From Methanothrix sp. (GTDB taxonomy: Archaea > Halobacteriota > Methanosarcinia > Methanotrichales > Methanotrichaceae), in NCBI GenBank assembly GCA_020844795.1, contig CP086218.1, positions 734,458-766,774 on the forward strand: a DNA stretch of 32,317 nucleotides, given 5' to 3'. A program made the translations under genes and the position numbers. How positions within the stretch are numbered: the first letter of the stretch is position 1; each line of letters opens with the position of its first letter. Below the pieces are notes generated by a model. It was given only the letters and a program-made list of their open reading frames with translations. It ran no database searches and was not told where the DNA came from. Of the stretch, positions 31,284 through 32,317 are shown piece by piece.

Positions 31284-32317
31284 TCAGCTGGCCATATCGA
31301 TTAGAAGCTCCAGCCTCTCGGCCCCGGCGAGGGGATCGGAGTTCTGGGAGACGACCCACTCGCCGAGCTTATCGAGGGCGGCGGCGGACCTGATGAGATC
31401 CTTAGATATCGAGAAACCCTCCCGGAGGCAATCTGCCTTCCCGGCGATGCAAAGGACGGGCGCGGAGTTGATGCATACCGCAGTTTCCCTTGGACCCCTC
31501 TCCATCCCGGAGAGGACCCGCAGAAGTTCCACCGCCTCCTCGACCCGATCTTCCCTGGGGAGAAGGAGCCTCTCCTCCACCGATTCGGTCCCAAAGTCCC
31601 TCGGGGATACCTCGAAGGTCGCGATCAGCCCGTCTTCTCGAAGCTCCGCAACGATCGTCCTTCCCGATGGAGATAACTCGTCCATACCCTTTCTGCCGTC
31701 GGCGCAGAGGCCGTGGACGACCATCGCCCTGGAGTAGCCGATCTTCTTCATCGCCTCGGCGATTGGGACGACAAGCTCCTTTGAGTAGACCCCCCGCAGG
31801 CCCTGGCGGGGCATCGCCGGATTTGCCAGGGACCCGGCTATGTTCAGGACCGTCCCGAACCTGATCTTTGCGAGGATCCGGCCCAGGCCCAGGGGGTGGA
31901 CTTTGGGGCTCATGCCGTTGAAGATCCCTATCCCCGCCCTCTCGATGCTCGCCACAACGATCTCGGGGTCCGCCTCCACCTCCACCCCGAGGACCTCCAG
32001 GATGTCGACGGTGCCGCACCGGGAGGTTATCGCCCTCGCCCCGTGCTTTGCCATGGGAACCCCGGCGGCGGCGGCGACGATCGACGCCGCGGTGGAGATG
32101 TTGAAGGTCTCGACGGCGTCCATCCCCGTCCCGCAGTTCTCAAAGAGCTCCCCGGAGATCCTGGGGGACGCCTTGAAGGTGTCAAGGGCGTAGATCGCAT
32201 CCCAGCCTCCGGCTATCTCCTCGGAGGTGGGACCCTTGGCGGTGATCGCCGCCAGAAACGCCCCCTGATGGACGTCGGGCTGCTCGTCGGAGATCACCTG
32301 GGAGAACATCTCCCTCG
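31284..32317 (-). CDS. TrpD-family (anthranilate phosphoribosyltransferase-like) protein, 5' end beyond the window
   Basis: At least 341 residues, and the open frame continues to the window edge (residues Arg-Glu before the first Met), so the N-terminus is missing. Features of the TrpD/nucleoside-phosphorylase fold are the CGTGMDAVETFNISTAA segment (PRPP pyrophosphate loop; the usual GTGGDG has Met in place of the second Gly), VPMAKHGARAITSRCGTVDILEVLG and LNIAGSLANPAMPRQGLRGVY. Anthranilate phosphoribosyltransferase transfers the ribosyl group in tryptophan synthesis. No other trp gene is seen, and methanogens have TrpD paralogues of unknown substrate, so the exact reaction is uncertain. It converges with the gene at 30600. 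Confidence 0.8.
   Translation of the reverse strand, partial: REMFSQVISDEQPDVHQGAFLAAITAKGPTSEEIAGGWDAIYALDTFKASPRISGELFENCGTGMDAVETFNISTAASIVAAAAGVPMAKHGARAITSRCGTVDILEVLGVEVEADPEIVVASIERAGIGIFNGMSPKVHPLGLGRILAKIRFGTVLNIAGSLANPAMPRQGLRGVYSKELVVPIAEAMKKIGYSRAMVVHGLCADGRKGMDELSPSGRTIVAELREDGLIATFEVSPRDFGTESVEERLLLPREDRVEEAVELLRVLSGMERGPRETAVCINSAPVLCIAGKADCLREGFSISKDLIRSAAALDKLGEWVVSQNSDPLAGAERLELLIDMAS

Overview
The window is from a high-GC methanogenic archaeon, most likely a Methanothrix/Methanosaeta-type member of the Methanosarcinales. The evidence is an MC1 chromosomal protein, a group II chaperonin with a GGM tail, archaeal Spt5 and the L11-L1-L10-L12 ribosomal operon, a duplicated tRNA-splicing endonuclease, archaeal aEF1B, a UbiA enzyme of archaeal ether-lipid synthesis, a likely methanofuran-biosynthesis kinase, and TATA-type promoters with T-tract terminators. 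The species call is inference; no rRNA gene is present.

Layout. 0-5.5 kb: a secreted two-repeat protein, a winged-helix regulator beside a nitroreductase, a secreted triple-Cache protein, an MFS transporter and a SAM methyltransferase whose end overlaps a relic of a type I restriction specificity subunit (hsdS). 5.7-9.85 kb: a two-domain SagB-like nitroreductase with an odd leader of tiny ORFs, and an alpha-glucan phosphorylase. 9.9-14.85 kb: a thermosome gene diverging from spt5-rpl11-rpl1-rpl10-rpl12. 15-20 kb: a secreted double-Cache protein, MC1, an APS-kinase-like protein, a divergent GAPDH-like protein, EndA and a TPR protein. 20.06-21.3 kb (minus): mfnE-like kinase, a 55-residue zinc-ribbon gene, aEF1B and tRNA-Ala(CGC). 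21.5-24.3 kb: Nudix, GluRS and a small membrane protein.

From about 24.2 to 28.5 kb base composition falls clearly (roughly 43-50% GC in sampled lines against 60-80% around it). This island begins with a 153-bp MITE-like element with inverted ends and a 4-bp target duplication, inserted into the last codons of the membrane-protein gene. It then carries a compact operon: FecB/BtuF-type binding protein, FecCD permease, ABC ATPase and a SAM methyltransferase. The last three genes are joined by 4-base overlaps, so the methyltransferase is probably made with a metal-chelate or cobamide importer. This is the best candidate here for an under-described system.

28.8-32.3 kb: a gene-poor boundary, a small protein with two DnaJ-type CxxCxGxG motifs, a UbiA prenyltransferase, an unrecognised helical protein, and a TrpD-family phosphoribosyltransferase cut by the window end. 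No CRISPR array, rRNA or complete transposase gene was seen.
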